A stretch of 51,828 nucleotides of DNA, taken from Richelia sp. SL_2_1. Its GTDB lineage: Bacteria; Cyanobacteriota; Cyanobacteriia; Cyanobacteriales; Nostocaceae. The stretch covers positions 1 through 51,828 of the forward strand of contig JAAUSO010000028.1 of NCBI GenBank assembly GCA_012033205.1. Direction: 5' to 3'. The position numbers and the translations under genes were made by a program. Below are positions 8,197-16,844 of this stretch, in pieces. How positions within the stretch are numbered: position 1 is the stretch's first letter; every line of letters starts with the position of its first letter. A model generated the notes under the pieces. The model searched no databases. It was not told the DNA's origin and saw only the letters and a list, made by a program, of their open reading frames with translations.

Positions 8197-8640
8197 ATGC
8201 AAAAACAAACATTATTTACAAAACCAATTCGTTCATTAGAAGACGCACTAGAAAGATGTCAAACTTTGGGTATGCGAGTTAGTCGTCAGCGTCGTTATAT
8301 TTTAGAACTTTTATGGAAAGCTAACGAACATCTCTCCGCTCGTGAAATTTATGACAGGCTAAATTTAGAAGGTAAGGAAATTGGACATACATCCGTTTAC
8401 CAGAACTTAGAAGCCTTATCCTCTGGGGGTATTATTGAATGTATCGAGCGCTGTGATGGACGTTTGTATGGAAATATCAGCGATTCTCACAGTCATGTTA
8501 ATTGTTTGGATACGAATCAAATTTTAGACGTTCATTTGGAATTACCTGAAGAAGTGATTCGTTCTGTAGAGGAAAAAACAGGAGTACGGATAACGGATTA
8601 TAGCGTTAATTTCTATGGTTATCGCAGTTCTGTGGATTAA
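8197..8640 (+). CDS. furC: Fur-family transcription regulator, FurC/PerR-like
   Basis: The 147-aa protein has the Fur winged-helix region (ALERCQTLGMRVSRQR, LSAREIYDRL, and the recognition helix GHTSVYQNLEAL) followed by a dimerisation domain with DSHSHVNCLDTNQILDV. It resembles the FurC (PerR) paralogue of Anabaena rather than FurA or Zur, and lacks the paired CxxC zinc sites of FurA. PerR-type members sense peroxide through a metal bound by His/Asp. The in-frame TTG at 8149 is less likely than this ATG, which gives the known N-terminus KPIRSLEDALERC. It lies far from the iron locus at 36-51 kb but could control it or the oxidative response. Subfamily is moderately sure. Confidence 0.8.
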   Translation: MQKQTLFTKPIRSLEDALERCQTLGMRVSRQRRYILELLWKANEHLSAREIYDRLNLEGKEIGHTSVYQNLEALSSGGIIECIERCDGRLYGNISDSHSHVNCLDTNQILDVHLELPEEVIRSVEEKTGVRITDYSVNFYGYRSSVD

Positions 8641-8805
8641 TCGAGATTTATCGTTAAATCCGGGTAGAGATGCTCATAATATTGCGTCTCTACAATATTT
8701 GAGTGTAGTTATACTGCAAATTGGAAAAAAATGGGAACACTATTACTTATAAGCCGATATTAATAGCTTTTAAGTCTCGTTAGTGGATTGGTAGATTACA
8801 CCTAG

Positions 8806-8844
8806 AAATCAAAAAATCAAAAAATCAAAAAATCAAAAAATCAA
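8806..8844. repeat. AAAAAATC octamer tandem repeat
   Basis: About five uninterrupted copies of the 8-bp unit AAAAAATC in the short gap after the Fur-like gene. Confidence 0.9.
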
Positions 8845-8885
8845 ATATTTATTGCTTGTCAATGCAATTAGTTATATGAGGTTAG

Positions 8886-9443
8886 CTAAAAAGCTGCATT
8901 TGACGAATAAGTTGTGAGTTTAGACAATAACTGCTCATAAGTCATATGAGTAACTATCGGTTCTACAACATTAGAGATTGATTTTTCGATTGAATCTAAC
9001 ACCTGATTCAAACTATTTAAGATTTCTGAAATCAACCTTTTCTGATGCTTTTCCGATTGGATTTTGCAGGCTTTTTTGATATTTTTGATTACTCTATCCA
9101 TTGCTTTTGCTGCATTAGGAATTTTGGCTCTAAATAATGCATTTCTAGCTGATTCTAAAAATACAAAAACAGTCGTAAAGTCGTGCAATTGAATTTTACT
9201 AGTAGACATTTCTAATGGTTTCATCACATCTACAGCATCTTTTAAATGAATGACGACTTTCTGCAAATCTTCAAAGTCAACGGCGGTGACTGCGCTGAGC
9301 GGCATTCCCCGCTCAACTTCAATATCAGTCACTCTGGAAATCCACAACAAGCTTGAACAGCTATCGCCAATCACATTAGCTTGTTTTGATAACAAATTGA
9401 CGATTTTCCCAAACTTTATATTCATACAGTCTTTGATCAGCAT
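8886..9443 (-). CDS. hypothetical helical protein
   Basis: I do not recognise this protein of up to 185 aa. It is rich in helix-forming residues with heptad-like spacing (LLSKQANVIGDSCSSLLW, VVIHLKDAVDVMKPL, RLISEILNSLNQVLDSIEKS) and has neither signal peptide nor membrane span, so a soluble helical bundle is likely. The first ATG (9443) is preceded by AGAAGAG, close to the start; a second ATG at 9425 is possible. It is alone, with AT-rich flanks and repeats upstream and downstream. Confidence 0.6.
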   Translation of the reverse strand: MLIKDCMNIKFGKIVNLLSKQANVIGDSCSSLLWISRVTDIEVERGMPLSAVTAVDFEDLQKVVIHLKDAVDVMKPLEMSTSKIQLHDFTTVFVFLESARNALFRAKIPNAAKAMDRVIKNIKKACKIQSEKHQKRLISEILNSLNQVLDSIEKSISNVVEPIVTHMTYEQLLSKLTTYSSNAAF

Positions 9444-9627
9444 ACTCTTCTACATTGGATCTACCAAAAACAGATCATAATCATAGATAAAATATACAAC
9501 TATGCATAGTGCTTTTACGTATTTAATTTAACAGAAATTAAATTTTAAAATAAATATTATTAGATTATTATTTTTTAAGAGTTTATACCAAATTTATAAA
9601 TGGTTCCATAACTCCTCACTCCTAACT

Positions 9628-11304
9628 TTATTTCCGCCACAATTTTTGTAAAGCTTTTGCTAAATTGACAAATACCTCTTCGATTTTCAACATTGCGGTG
9701 TCAATCAATGCTAAAAGTTGTTCTAGAGGATGTTTGTGATAACCAATTAGTTCTGCTTTGGTTTCGATCCATTCTGGTTTGGCTTCGACTTGTGTTGATT
9801 CGCGGGTTTGGGTGATTTCTCCTGGATTTTCGTTTTGTAATCTCGAATTTGGAGTAATTGTAATTTTTTGGTAGATTCCAGTAGTGTGGGCATCTTGCCC
9901 ACTTTTTTGAATATAACCATGTTGCTGGTTTCGTAGAACAGGTTTTTGTGGGTTTTGTAAACCAGCTTTTTGTTTAAGTCGTAAAGTGCGCCAATTTGGA
10001 ATTTGGAAACGTCCAAATAGTTTTTCGGAAGAATTATTTACTTCTGTAGAGGGTTTTAATTGCTTTTTAATAGTTTCTACATTTTTATTTAATGGTTGAT
10101 TTTTTTGATTTCGTTGCGGTAATCCACTATTAAACAAATCATTAAAACTTAACCAATCATCTGTTGATTGTTGACTTTGTAACTGAGGAGTTTTAGATTT
10201 AGTTGTAGAAAGATAGCGTTTTGGTGGAGTTTGCTTGATTTTTTCATTTTGAGGTTGTCCATAAAAGTAATTCAAAGCTGCTGAAATTAAAGCTTGAATT
10301 TTTGACTTTTGACTTTCTAAATTACCGTGAGCTACTACTTGTTTACTGTTGACAGTTAAATTGCGATCGCCATATAAAAAGATATCTAATTTTGCTTTGA
10401 CTACTTTAATTAATTCACCACCGCGCTGTTTTACAATCATCTGAGCGCGGGATACGGGAACTAAAGCATTTGTTTCCAATTTCGCAACAGCAGTATCTAA
10501 ATAAGCCAATGTTTTTGGATTGATTGTGACTCTTGCATTTATACTTATAGGAAATAAAATTTCAGTTTTTTCCTGATTGCTCGGAGCAAGTCTTTGGAAT
10601 ATACTTTCTACTCTAGATAATAATTTGGTTTCCTGCTTAACTTGAGATAATCGCCACGAACACCAATAATTAGCAATTTCAGCGATTATTTTGTTTTGTA
10701 AGATTTGCTGTTGCGATAAAGTTAAAATATCAAGAATTTCATTTTCACTTGTTACGAGTACTAAATTCTGGTTGGACAGTTGTGAAGCAATCCCTCTAAT
10801 TTTCTGAGGGGAATACTTTAAAGTAGTATCCGAACCTTCCTCACTAATTTGATTAATTGTAGTGCGAGCATCTTGCTCGCTAATTTGAAAAACCTTGTTT
10901 TTTTTAATAAACTCACTTTCCTGATTAGATAGAGAGTAAGATGTTAACGGTACAATGTTTGTTTTAGAAGTAGTAGAAATAGATAATTGTGAATTATCTA
11001 GAGATGGAATATATTGCGTTTCGATATTTTCTAGTATTCGTACAATCGCAGTATCGGCAGATGGTTCTGATGGCTGCAATTTTAACTTAGATTCTTCTTT
11101 AGCTGCCGATAATTGGGTTCCCGCAGAATCAACAGCTTTTTGTAACAGTAAATATATTGATTTAGAAAGTGCTTCTAGAGACCAACTTGTTGCAACTTGT
11201 AATTGTCGTAACGAGCGTCCGAATCCTTCACCAAACCGTCGGGATTGTTTGTGAAAGAAGTTAAATAGCCTACTTTGATAACGTCCTTTGGAAGCAGAAG
11301 GCAT
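9628..11304 (-). CDS. conserved cyanobacterial hypothetical protein
   Basis: The 558-aa protein is of a kind found next to housekeeping genes in filamentous cyanobacteria, but I cannot give it a function. The N-terminus is basic (SRLFNFFHKQSRRFGEGFGRSLRQLQ) with an amphipathic, possibly membrane-touching helix to about residue 60. Two regions look folded: about 160-250 (QKIRGIASQLSNQNLVLVTS, then ANYWCSWRLSQ) and about 255-345 (ARVTINPKTLAYLDTAVAKLE to LDIFLYGD, then ALNYFYG). The rest, about 345-500, is a low-complexity Q/K/P linker. Two palindromic dispersed repeats have been built into the reading frame (9881-9903 and 10858-10882). The gene is divergent from the mannosidase gene. Confidence 0.75.
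   Translation of the reverse strand: MPSASKGRYQSRLFNFFHKQSRRFGEGFGRSLRQLQVATSWSLEALSKSIYLLLQKAVDSAGTQLSAAKEESKLKLQPSEPSADTAIVRILENIETQYIPSLDNSQLSISTTSKTNIVPLTSYSLSNQESEFIKKNKVFQISEQDARTTINQISEEGSDTTLKYSPQKIRGIASQLSNQNLVLVTSENEILDILTLSQQQILQNKIIAEIANYWCSWRLSQVKQETKLLSRVESIFQRLAPSNQEKTEILFPISINARVTINPKTLAYLDTAVAKLETNALVPVSRAQMIVKQRGGELIKVVKAKLDIFLYGDRNLTVNSKQVVAHGNLESQKSKIQALISAALNYFYGQPQNEKIKQTPPKRYLSTTKSKTPQLQSQQSTDDWLSFNDLFNSGLPQRNQKNQPLNKNVETIKKQLKPSTEVNNSSEKLFGRFQIPNWRTLRLKQKAGLQNPQKPVLRNQQHGYIQKSGQDAHTTGIYQKITITPNSRLQNENPGEITQTRESTQVEAKPEWIETKAELIGYHKHPLEQLLALIDTAMLKIEEVFVNLAKALQKLWRK
9881..9903. repeat. GTGGGCATCTTGCCCAC palindromic repeat inside a gene
   Basis: GTGGGC-ATCTT-GCCCAC is a palindrome of a family common between cyanobacterial genes. 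Here it is in frame and encodes KSGQDAHTTG in the linker of the 558-aa protein. Confidence 0.8.
10858..10882. repeat. second in-frame copy of the same palindrome
   Basis: GCGAGC-ATCTT-GCTCGC, the same element with a compensated stem. It encodes SEQDARTT in the 558-aa protein. Stem changes on both sides keep the pairing, which points to selection on, or origin from, the hairpin. Confidence 0.8.
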
Positions 11305-11503
11305 GGTAGTAAGGTTAGAGGTTAGAGGTCAAAGGTTAAAGTTAAAATGTAGAGACGCAAGGGTTCACGTCTTCCAAAAATTTCCAAATCACGCAAAATC
11401 ATTTTCATACATCTTTTCAGTAACGCAAAAATTTTTATGTAAGAAATTTTATAATCTTTTACTATTGAGCGTATACAACTTTTCACCGGATTTTAGCGTA
11501 AAT

Positions 11504-14500
11504 ATGACTAACTCTATACCTGAATCTAATACAAATTTAAGTTCACAAACTCATTCCCAAACTATTTTGCAAGTTGTTGAGAAATTACGCGCTTTTAGTA
11601 CTGTGGATGTTCGCTCAAATTGGCGCTGTTTTTCAGGTGACATTTTGGTAGGTGAGGTTTTCGCGGGGAATTTTTCTGGTTGGGATACTACGCAGTTAAA
11701 CGCGAAAGGACATATTGCTTGGGAGAAGGGTAAAAATGTGCTTTGGTTGGCACAAAAAATCATCGTTCCCCAGAATTTGCAGGGTTATCCAGTTGCGGGT
11801 TTGTGTTTGCGATTGGCTTTGGTTTGGTGGGCAGATTCTGCTCAAGTCTATATTAATGGTTCTTTGGTCGCTCAGGGCGATTTATTTGATTTTTCGCAAC
11901 GAGTTTTATTAACTGATGAGGCAATACCGGGTGAGGAGTTTACTGTTGCTTTACGTTTGGTAAGTCCGGAACATGATAATGGTGCTTTGGTAAGTTCTAG
12001 GTGTGTGTATGAAACTGTGGGGAATAATGTTGATCCTGGTTTTGTGGCTGCGGAGTTGACGATCGGGCTACGTTATTGTGAAGCTTTTGCACCGGATAAT
12101 TTGAATGTGATTGCTGGGTTGGTGCAGGATGTTGTTGGGGAAATTAACCGCAGAGGCGCGGAGTACGCTGAGGAAGAAGGTAAGGAGAGAGTTAACTCAT
12201 GTCTTGCTAATTTACGGGATAATCTTCAATCCAAAATTGCAAATCTAAAATCTAAAATCTATCTTGTGGGTCATGCACATTTGGATATGGCATGGTTATG
12301 GCGTGTGGGTGAAACTTGGCAGGCTGCAAAGAATACTTTTACATCGGTTTTAAAGCTGCAAGAGGATTTCCCGGAGTTGATTTTTTGTCATTCTACTCCA
12401 GCGCTTTATGCTTGGGTGGAAGATAATTGTCCGGATTTGTTTGTAGAAATTAAAAAGGCTGTTGAAAATCATCTTTGGGAAGTTGTTGGGGCTTTCTGGG
12501 TGGAACCGGAGTTAAATATAATTTCTGGAGAATCGATTGTTCGTCAATTGTTGTATGGTCAGCTTTATGTTAAAGAAAAGTTTGGGCAGTTTTCAACGGT
12601 GGCATGGCTTCCTGATAGCTTCGGTTTTTGCTGGACTTTACCCCAATTTATGGTTTGTGCGGGAGTTGAATATTTTGTCACTCAAAAGCTGATTTGGAAC
12701 GATACGACTAAGTTTCCTCACGGTGCTTTTTGGTGGCGCGCGCCGGATGGTAGCGAAATATTTAGTTTGATGTCAGCACCCATTGGTGAAGGTATTGACC
12801 CAGTAAAAATGGTAGAATACGCGATTGCATGGGAAAAACAAACGGATTTACAAAATTACCTGTGGCTTCCCGGTGTTGGCGACCACGGCGGCGGACCAAC
12901 TCGTGATATGCTCGAAATCGCCCGACGCTGGCAAGGTTCTGCTTTATGCCCGGAATTTGAATTTACCACCGTTGAGAGGTATTTACGGGGAATTCAGGAA
13001 GAGGTAGATGGAGAAACAAGAAGACAAAAAGATGCGGTAGCAATCCAAAATCCAAAATCTAAAATCCAAAATTGGAATGACGAACTTTATCTTGAATTCC
13101 ATCGCGGTTGTTATACTACTCATGGCGACCAAAAGCTTTACAATCGTCGCGGTGAAAATCTGTTGTATGAAGCGGAATTATTCGCTAGTTTGGCAAGTAT
13201 TTACTGTGGTGTAGATTATCCCAAAGCTGAAATTGAAGCGGCTTGGAAGAAGTTATTATTTAACCAGTTTCATGATATTTTACCTGGTTCCTCAATTCCG
13301 GAAGTCTATGAGGATGCTTTACCTGAATGGCAAGCAATGCAAAATACTGCATCTTCTATATTACAGCAGTCTTTAGCAACTTTAATCACTCAAATCGACT
13401 TGTCGCGATTGCCATTTCCAGATAGTTTCCCGATAGTTGTTTTCAATTCTCTGAATTGGCAGCGTTCGGAAGTTGTTGCTGTTTCCTTACCTGGGGAACC
13501 TACTCAACAATGGCAAATTTGTGATAGTTCGGGTAATCAAATTATCTCTCAACTTGATGCCGATGCAAAATTATTATTTTTAGCAAGCGATATTCCTGCG
13601 GTAGGTTATCGTTTATTTTGGCTTTCTTCTACTCAAGAAGCACCACCACAAAATCAATCAAAAACTATAGCGCTACAGTTTATTTTAGAAAATGAATATT
13701 TACGGGTAACGGTTGATGAACAAACTGGAGAGCTAAACAGCGTTTTTGATAAATTGAATCATCGTGAAATACTCTGTGGTAGTGGAAATCAACTACAAGC
13801 CTTTACAGATAAAGGTCAATATTGGGATGCATGGAATATTGACCCCAATTATGCGGAACATATTTTACCACCGCTTGAATTAAAATCTATCGAGTGGCTT
13901 GAACAAGGATTATTACAAAATCGTTTGCGGGTAGTGCGTCAGTTGGGAGAATCGGAGTTTATTCAAGACTATATTTTGCAAGCTGCTTCCCCAATTTTGA
14001 AAATTGCCACTAAAGTTAACTGGTTAGAACGTCACGTTTTAGTAAAAGTTGCATTTCCATTAAACTTAGAAGCAAGTTTTGCTACCTATGAAATTCCTTG
14101 TGGTGCAATTGAACGCACAACCAAACCCCAAACCCCAGCAGAAAAAGCTAAATGGGAAGTTCCCGCATTACGTTGGGCTGATTTAACACAACAAAACACA
14201 GAAGAGCAAAACAATTCTGCTTGTTACGGTGTCAGCTTATTAAACGATTGTAAATACGGTTACGACGCTCAACCAAATCAATTACGTTTAAGTTTATTGA
14301 GGAGTCCAGAATGGCCCAATCCACAAGCTGACAAAGGACATCACGAATTTAGCTATGGTTTGTATCCCCATGCAGGAAGTTGGGAGAAGGCGCAAACAGT
14401 GAAGCGTGGATATGAATTCAACCAACCTTTAAAAGTAGTGCTTTGCGAGAAAAAACTGAATTCTCAAGCATCAACAGCATCACCAAATAAAACATTAAAA

Positions 14501-14749
14501 GACAAAGCCAGCTTTATCGATATATCTGCCCAGAATTTAGTCTTAATGGCATTTAAACAAACCGAAGACAACCCCCAACAATGGATTCTTCGTTGTTACG
14601 AATCTCACGGCGAAACAGCAGAATTTCAACTCACCAGCGATATCGGCTTAACTGTAACAGAATCTGTAGATTTATTAGAACGTCCTCTACCGACTTCAGA
14701 ATTTGCAATTGAGCCGTGGAAAATCGCTAGTTTTAAGGTTAAAGGTTAA
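11504..14749 (+). CDS. alpha-mannosidase, glycoside hydrolase family 38
   Basis: The protein is about 1081 aa from the ATG at 11504; an upstream in-frame ATG at 11288 would add 72 residues of repeat-derived sequence with no family resemblance. GH38 enzymes are zinc-dependent retaining alpha-mannosidases. Seen here are the zinc-site motif VGHAHLDMAWLW (about residues 255-266), the nucleophile Asp in WLPDSFGF (about 371), the LPGVGDHGGGPTRDM loop, the HRGCYTTHGDQK motif and the NQFHDILPGSSI His motif, then the long beta-rich C-terminal half. An N-terminal carbohydrate-binding-like region (about 50-150) is like cytosolic ER-alpha-mannosidase I-type relatives. No signal peptide, so it acts in the cytoplasm, perhaps in polysaccharide turnover. 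Repeat DNA has entered the frame at 12146-12261 and 13040-13073. Confidence 0.92.
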   Translation: MTNSIPESNTNLSSQTHSQTILQVVEKLRAFSTVDVRSNWRCFSGDILVGEVFAGNFSGWDTTQLNAKGHIAWEKGKNVLWLAQKIIVPQNLQGYPVAGLCLRLALVWWADSAQVYINGSLVAQGDLFDFSQRVLLTDEAIPGEEFTVALRLVSPEHDNGALVSSRCVYETVGNNVDPGFVAAELTIGLRYCEAFAPDNLNVIAGLVQDVVGEINRRGAEYAEEEGKERVNSCLANLRDNLQSKIANLKSKIYLVGHAHLDMAWLWRVGETWQAAKNTFTSVLKLQEDFPELIFCHSTPALYAWVEDNCPDLFVEIKKAVENHLWEVVGAFWVEPELNIISGESIVRQLLYGQLYVKEKFGQFSTVAWLPDSFGFCWTLPQFMVCAGVEYFVTQKLIWNDTTKFPHGAFWWRAPDGSEIFSLMSAPIGEGIDPVKMVEYAIAWEKQTDLQNYLWLPGVGDHGGGPTRDMLEIARRWQGSALCPEFEFTTVERYLRGIQEEVDGETRRQKDAVAIQNPKSKIQNWNDELYLEFHRGCYTTHGDQKLYNRRGENLLYEAELFASLASIYCGVDYPKAEIEAAWKKLLFNQFHDILPGSSIPEVYEDALPEWQAMQNTASSILQQSLATLITQIDLSRLPFPDSFPIVVFNSLNWQRSEVVAVSLPGEPTQQWQICDSSGNQIISQLDADAKLLFLASDIPAVGYRLFWLSSTQEAPPQNQSKTIALQFILENEYLRVTVDEQTGELNSVFDKLNHREILCGSGNQLQAFTDKGQYWDAWNIDPNYAEHILPPLELKSIEWLEQGLLQNRLRVVRQLGESEFIQDYILQAASPILKIATKVNWLERHVLVKVAFPLNLEASFATYEIPCGAIERTTKPQTPAEKAKWEVPALRWADLTQQNTEEQNNSACYGVSLLNDCKYGYDAQPNQLRLSLLRSPEWPNPQADKGHHEFSYGLYPHAGSWEKAQTVKRGYEFNQPLKVVLCEKKLNSQASTASPNKTLKDKASFIDISAQNLVLMAFKQTEDNPQQWILRCYESHGETAEFQLTSDIGLTVTESVDLLERPLPTSEFAIEPWKIASFKVKG
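12146..12261. repeat. repeat-derived insert within the mannosidase gene
   Basis: AACCGCAGAGGCGCGGAG and, further on, AATCTAAAATCTAAAATCT are sequences of intergenic repeat families. They are read through in frame as NRRGAEYAEEEGKE...LQSKIANLKSKI immediately before the zinc motif, a linker without family conservation. Confidence 0.7.
13040..13073. repeat. second repeat-derived insert within the mannosidase gene
   Basis: CAATCCAAAATCCAAAATCT and AAAATCCAAAATTG, typical intergenic repeats, are read through as AIQNPKSKIQNWN just before the conserved DELYLEFHRG segment. Confidence 0.7.
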
Positions 14750-14788
14750 TCAACTATAGCCCTTTTCGGTTGAGTGCAATACACCAAA

Positions 14789-14844
14789 CTCACCCCCTTC
14801 CCCTCTCCTTACGAAGGAGAGGGGTGCCTGGAGGGCGGGGTGAG
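14789..14844. repeat. CTCACCCC...GGGGTGAG palindromic repeat
   Basis: A long hairpin with the inner stem CCCCTCTCCTT/AAGGAGAGGGG and outer CTCACCCC/GGGGTGAG, lying between the mannosidase gene and psbN. A rearranged relative lies at 34572-34731. It may end transcripts from both sides. Confidence 0.75.
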
Positions 14845-14911
14845 GTAAAATTTGTATTACACCATGAATCGGAAAACCGCTATATCAACTGTCAACTGTC
14901 AACTTTAAAAC

Positions 14912-15043
14912 TTAATCCTCATGGTCTTCAAAAGGGTCTCCAAGTTCTTTACTAGGAGGACCAAAGGAGGTGTAGACTGACATTACTGTAACTGTAATCA
15001 AGACGGCAGCTACAGAAATACTAAGAACTATTGCGGGTTCCAT
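14912..15043 (-). CDS. psbN: photosystem II assembly protein PsbN
   Basis: The 43-aa protein has one membrane span (AIVLSISVAAVLITVTVMSVY) after an N-terminal MEP, followed by the very conserved TSFGPPSKELGDPFEDHED tail. PsbN sits in the thylakoid membrane and is needed for assembly or repair of photosystem II rather than being a core subunit. It lies head to head with psbH (84 bp between starts), the usual cyanobacterial arrangement on opposite strands. Confidence 0.97.
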   Translation of the reverse strand: MEPAIVLSISVAAVLITVTVMSVYTSFGPPSKELGDPFEDHED

Positions 15044-15127
15044 AATGGGTATATATTATGAGTACTATTCTTATACAATATTACAGAAGATTAAAAAATG
15101 TTTTGCTAATTAACCTGGAATTTGATT

Positions 15128-15331
15128 ATGGCACAAAGAACACGTTTGGGAGATGTTCTCAGACCCCTAAATGCTGAGTACGGGAAAGTGGCTCCTGGCT
15201 GGGGTACTACCCCATTAATGGCTGTTTTCATGCTGTTATTTTTTGTTTTTCTGTTGATTATTCTGCAACTTTATAACAAATCAATCATGATTGAGGGTGT
15301 GAATGTGGATTGGCGAAGCTTGGGTAATTAA
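15128..15331 (+). CDS. psbH: photosystem II 10 kDa protein PsbH
   Basis: The 67-aa protein [20 protein letters not shown]... matches cyanobacterial PsbH: a stromal/cytoplasmic N-terminus, the conserved [17 protein letters not shown] stretch leading into a single thylakoid membrane helix, and the LQLYNKSI...VDWRSLGN lumenal tail. PsbH stabilises the CP47/D2 side of photosystem II and helps the QB site. The ATG at 15128 is chosen over a TTG six bases upstream because all PsbH proteins begin MAQ/MAR. It shares the intergenic promoter region with psbN and is followed by a clear terminator. Confidence 0.97.
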   Translation: MAQRTRLGDVLRPLNAEYGKVAPGWGTTPLMAVFMLLFFVFLLIILQLYNKSIMIEGVNVDWRSLGN

Positions 15332-15383
15332 GCAAAGTAGTTTTCCACATAGTTCTAATACAAATATTCTCACATGAAACTTT

Positions 15384-15410
15384 AACCCGGCTGATTTGAC
15401 CGGGTTTTTT
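15384..15410 (+). terminator. Rho-independent terminator after psbH
   Basis: AACCCGG, a 9-base loop, CCGGGTT and a run of T. Lies about 50 bp after the psbH stop. Confidence 0.85.
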
Positions 15411-15507
15411 GGGTTCGTAGTCATACGATATTCTTTATTTTGAGCGATAAATCGCTAAACTACAGGTATGTATTGAGAGACGGTTTTGAATTTATCGGAG
15501 AAAACTG

Positions 15508-15779
15508 ATGAATATATTCGGTATTGGTTTACCAGAAATGGCTGTAATTATGGTTGTAGCACTGCTGGTTTTTGGTCCAAAAAAGTTACCAGAAATTGGT
15601 CGTAGTATGGGAAAAGCAATTCGCGGTTTCAAGATGCTTCTCAAGAGTTTCAAGATGAATTTAAAAAAGAAGCATCACAATTAGAGGAAGCTGTCAAGAC
15701 TACCGCTGAACTTGAATATAAGCAAATAAGTCCAGTAGAAAAGGTAGAGGAAGTTGAAAAGTCAAAGGTTAAAGGTTAG
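15508..15779 (+). pseudogene. tatA: Sec-independent translocase TatA/E, frameshifted
   Basis: The start [22 protein letters not shown] is the TatA membrane helix, followed by [20 protein letters not shown], the hinge and start of the amphipathic helix. At about 15630 the frame shifts: read as is, the protein ends after 58 aa (15684); one missing base (TTCAAG for TTCCAAG) restores [20 protein letters not shown] and a 90-aa protein of normal length. TatA forms the pore for folded, twin-arginine proteins at the thylakoid and cytoplasmic membranes. Even the 58-aa form keeps the membrane helix and hinge. The shift is either a real truncation or a sequence error; several other genes here show the same kind of change. 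Confidence 0.85.
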
Positions 15780-15858
15780 AGGTTAAAGGGTGAAGGTTAG
15801 AGGTTAAAGGGTGAAGGTTAAAGGTTAAAGGTTAGAGGTTAAAGGGTGAAGGGTGAAG
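15766..15858. repeat. GGTTAAA/GGTTAGA heptamer array
   Basis: About twelve copies of a 7-bp unit (GGTTAAA, GGTTAGA, GGGTGAA) that begin in the last codons of the restored tatA frame and run towards pth. Confidence 0.9.
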
Positions 15859-15983
15859 ATAAATTTATTAAATATCAATCATTGTTTCAAAACAATATAC
15901 ATGATAGAAAATTAATTTTCATCCTGCTTTTTATCTTTTTTGATAATTTATAGTTATTGATAAATTGATAATTTATTCTTTCT

Positions 15984-16631
15984 ATGCAAACTGCTGATAA
16001 AAAAACTTTATTAATTCCTCAACTAATTGTTGGTTTGGGGAATCCAGAACCTAAGTACGATAAAACACGTCACAATATCGGTTTTGCTGCAATTGATGCT
16101 TTATCCCGTTCTTGGAAAGTATCTCTGAACGAAAATCGGAAGTTTAAAGGTGAGTATGCTGAAACCACTGCACCCGGAGGCAAAAAAGTTCATTTACTCA
16201 AGCCTTTAACTTACATGAATCTTTCGGGACAAGCAATTGGGGCGGTGGCTTCTTGGTACAAATTAAAGCCAGAATCCGTATTGATTATTTATGATGATAT
16301 GGATTTACCTGTGGGAAGAGTTCGCTTGCGTTTGTCTGGCTCTGCTGGGGGACATAACGGGATGAAAAGCACTATTTCTCATTTGAGTTCTAAGGATTTC
16401 CCTCGTTTACGTATTGGTATTGGTAGACCAAAAAAACTAGAAGATAGCGAGAATGGTAGTAATATTTCTCATGTTTTAGGTAAGTTTTCTCCTGAAGAAA
16501 ATGAGTTGATTTCTTCTGTTTTAGATTATGTCGTTGAATGTGTGGAATTATCTCTTAAAAAAGGTGTCGAAAAAGCAATGAATGATTGTAATAAAAAGAA
16601 TTTAAATGTCCTTAATCCTAAAAAAGAATAA
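15984..16631 (+). CDS. pth: peptidyl-tRNA hydrolase
   Basis: Pth frees tRNA from peptidyl-tRNAs that drop off ribosomes. The 215-aa protein shows every family mark: LIVGLGNPEPKYDKTRHNIGF with the catalytic His, KPLTYMNLSGQA with Asn, IYDDMDLPVGRVRLR with the catalytic Asp, and GSAGGHNGMKS with Asn. An N-terminal extension of about 12 residues (MQTADKKTLLIP) and a lysine-rich tail make it slightly longer than average. Gap to tatA is repeat-filled, so it probably has its own promoter. Confidence 0.97.
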   Translation: MQTADKKTLLIPQLIVGLGNPEPKYDKTRHNIGFAAIDALSRSWKVSLNENRKFKGEYAETTAPGGKKVHLLKPLTYMNLSGQAIGAVASWYKLKPESVLIIYDDMDLPVGRVRLRLSGSAGGHNGMKSTISHLSSKDFPRLRIGIGRPKKLEDSENGSNISHVLGKFSPEENELISSVLDYVVECVELSLKKGVEKAMNDCNKKNLNVLNPKKE

Positions 16632-16695
16632 GAAGTCGGGTTTTTAGGATAAATATTCATCACACAAAACAATCGTTATCAAAAACCCGACTTCT
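16631..16695. repeat. GAAGTCGGGTTTTT hairpin, copy 2
   Basis: AGAAGTCGGGTTTTT pairs with AAAAACCCGACTTCT across about 35 bases. It starts at the pth stop codon and may serve as its terminator. Confidence 0.85.
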
Positions 16696-16714
16696 ATAGC
16701 TTTGCTGGGGGATG

Positions 16715-16781
16715 ATAAGTCGGGTTTTTTACGATAAATATCGATAACACAACTGAATCGTCATCAAAAACTCGACTTCTT
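16715..16781. repeat. GAAGTCGGGTTTTT hairpin, copy 3
   Basis: A second, slightly decayed copy (AAGTCGGGTTTTTT with AAAAACTCGACTTC) directly after copy 2; both loops share a CGATAA/ATCGTTATC-like core. Confidence 0.8.
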
Positions 16782-16817
16782 TCGCGGAGCCAATGTATCC
16801 AAAATCTATCTAACAAA

Positions 16818-16844
16818 CAACCATCGTCAATTCGACGATGGTTG
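16818..16844. repeat. CAACCATCGTC perfect hairpin
   Basis: CAACCATCGTC-AATTC-GACGATGGTTG, an 11-bp perfect stem with a 5-base loop, in the 620-bp gap between pth and rpsU. No T-run follows. The rest of the gap (16850-17255) shows no gene. Confidence 0.8.

Noticed and set aside
11288-11503. N-terminal extension of the mannosidase from an upstream ATG
   Set aside because: Those 72 codons are repeat-derived and of non-coding character; the ATG at 11504 gives a normal GH38 start.
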